In this document: one piece after another, positions 21,666-21,886 of the stretch
Position numbering within the stretch: position 1 is the first letter of the stretch
How the letters are laid out: every line of letters starts with the position of its first letter
Assembly (NCBI GenBank): GCA_027415455.1
Contig: DAIBSV010000013.1
Location: forward strand, 1-21,886
Reading direction: 5' to 3'
DNA from: Nitrospirota bacterium
GTDB lineage: Bacteria > Nitrospirota_A > Leptospirillia > Leptospirillales > Leptospirillaceae
Length of the DNA: 21,886 bases
Program-made: the position numbers and the translations under genes
The notes under the pieces: model-generated
The model's input: only the letters and a program-made list of their open reading frames with translations
The model's database searches: none
Told to the model about the DNA's origin: nothing

Positions 21666-21886
21666 TTAGGCCTTGACTTCGTAAGGAACAGCTTTCGCTG
21701 CGGGAGCCGTTGCGGTGCGGTAGAGATTGTAGAGGAAGATCCACTGCCCCGTGATGATCATGAAGCCGCCCCAGGACCGGGCCACCATGTAGGGGTGGGA
21801 GGCCTGGACGGAGGCCACGTAGGGGATCTCGTAGACCTTGGCCGCCGCCTGGATGAGGCCGGCCGCCGTGAGCGAGGTCCAGAAGA
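21666..21886 (-). CDS. cbb3-like cytochrome oxidase subunit I, C-terminal part
   Basis: Only the last 72 residues are in the window; the gene runs off the right edge. The peptide begins FWTSLTAAGLIQAAAK and continues through HPYMVARSWGGFMIITGQWI to an Ala/Pro-rich end (PYEVKA). The pattern of a membrane helix, HPY-x-VxRxxGG and a second helix with GQWIFLYNLYRT resembles the last two helices of CcoN-type haem-copper oxidase subunit I. No haem or copper ligands are in this part, so the exact oxidase class is not certain. Confidence 0.72.
   Translation of the reverse strand, partial: FWTSLTAAGLIQAAAKVYEIPYVASVQASHPYMVARSWGGFMIITGQWIFLYNLYRTATAPAAKAVPYEVKA

Noticed and set aside
1..21886. CRISPR array, rRNA or insertion sequence
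   Set aside because: I saw no regularly spaced repeat-spacer array, rRNA sequence or transposase gene.

Overview
The window joins a small integrated mobile element (about 28 to 7872) to a stretch of ordinary bacterial chromosome (7873 to the end). The host is a diderm (Gram-negative-type) bacterium, because the chromosome side carries a type II secretion (T2SS) operon with an outer-membrane secretin. A GspN-family gene, a GC-rich T2SS region and a cbb3-like oxidase end beside a MoxR/VWA pair would fit a Leptospirillum-like Nitrospirota. That lineage guess rests on gene content alone and is weak.

Element (28-7872). A 50-bp direct repeat marks both ends. One copy is the 3' two-thirds of an intact tRNA-Gly(CCC) gene (7824-7898, minus strand); the other is a tRNA remnant at 28-77. 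A tyrosine integrase lies beside the intact tRNA, and direct repeats of GGAACGGACACCA near both ends look like integrase arm sites. The element has two divergent transcription units around 5800-5876. Rightward run a zinc-finger protein gene and the integrase, behind a near-consensus promoter. Leftward runs an AlpA-like regulator, a primase-helicase, an SH3-like protein, a chain of very small overlapping genes, an unknown protein and a phage-type GRPKGSPNK protein that may be a small terminase subunit. A terminator near 991-1022 ends this unit. The left end has two 80-codon RepB/ribbon-helix-helix-like genes with a GCGAA direct-repeat cluster between them and GTTAC..GTAAC dyads around the second. 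No capsid, portal, tail or large terminase gene is present, so the element resembles a phage satellite or an integrative plasmid rather than a complete prophage.

Chromosome, 7899-8269. This holds the tRNA-Gly promoter, a ThiS-like sulfur carrier gene with an unusual tail beyond its GGG motif, and overlapping divergent promoters.

T2SS operon, 8270-18442. The plus-strand genes run gspC-D-E-F-G-N-L-M-K, closely packed or overlapping. gspF is split by a +1 shift in a run of nine C. The minor pseudopilin genes gspH, gspI and gspJ are absent from the cluster, and gspK sits last.

18466-21886, minus strand. A MoxR-type AAA+ ATPase with an N-terminal three-helix membrane region lies 3 nt upstream of a VWA-domain protein gene. 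Upstream of them, past a strong terminator, is the 3' end of a haem-copper oxidase subunit I gene resembling CcoN. The ATPase/VWA pair may help assemble or activate that or another membrane complex; this is inference from position and family.
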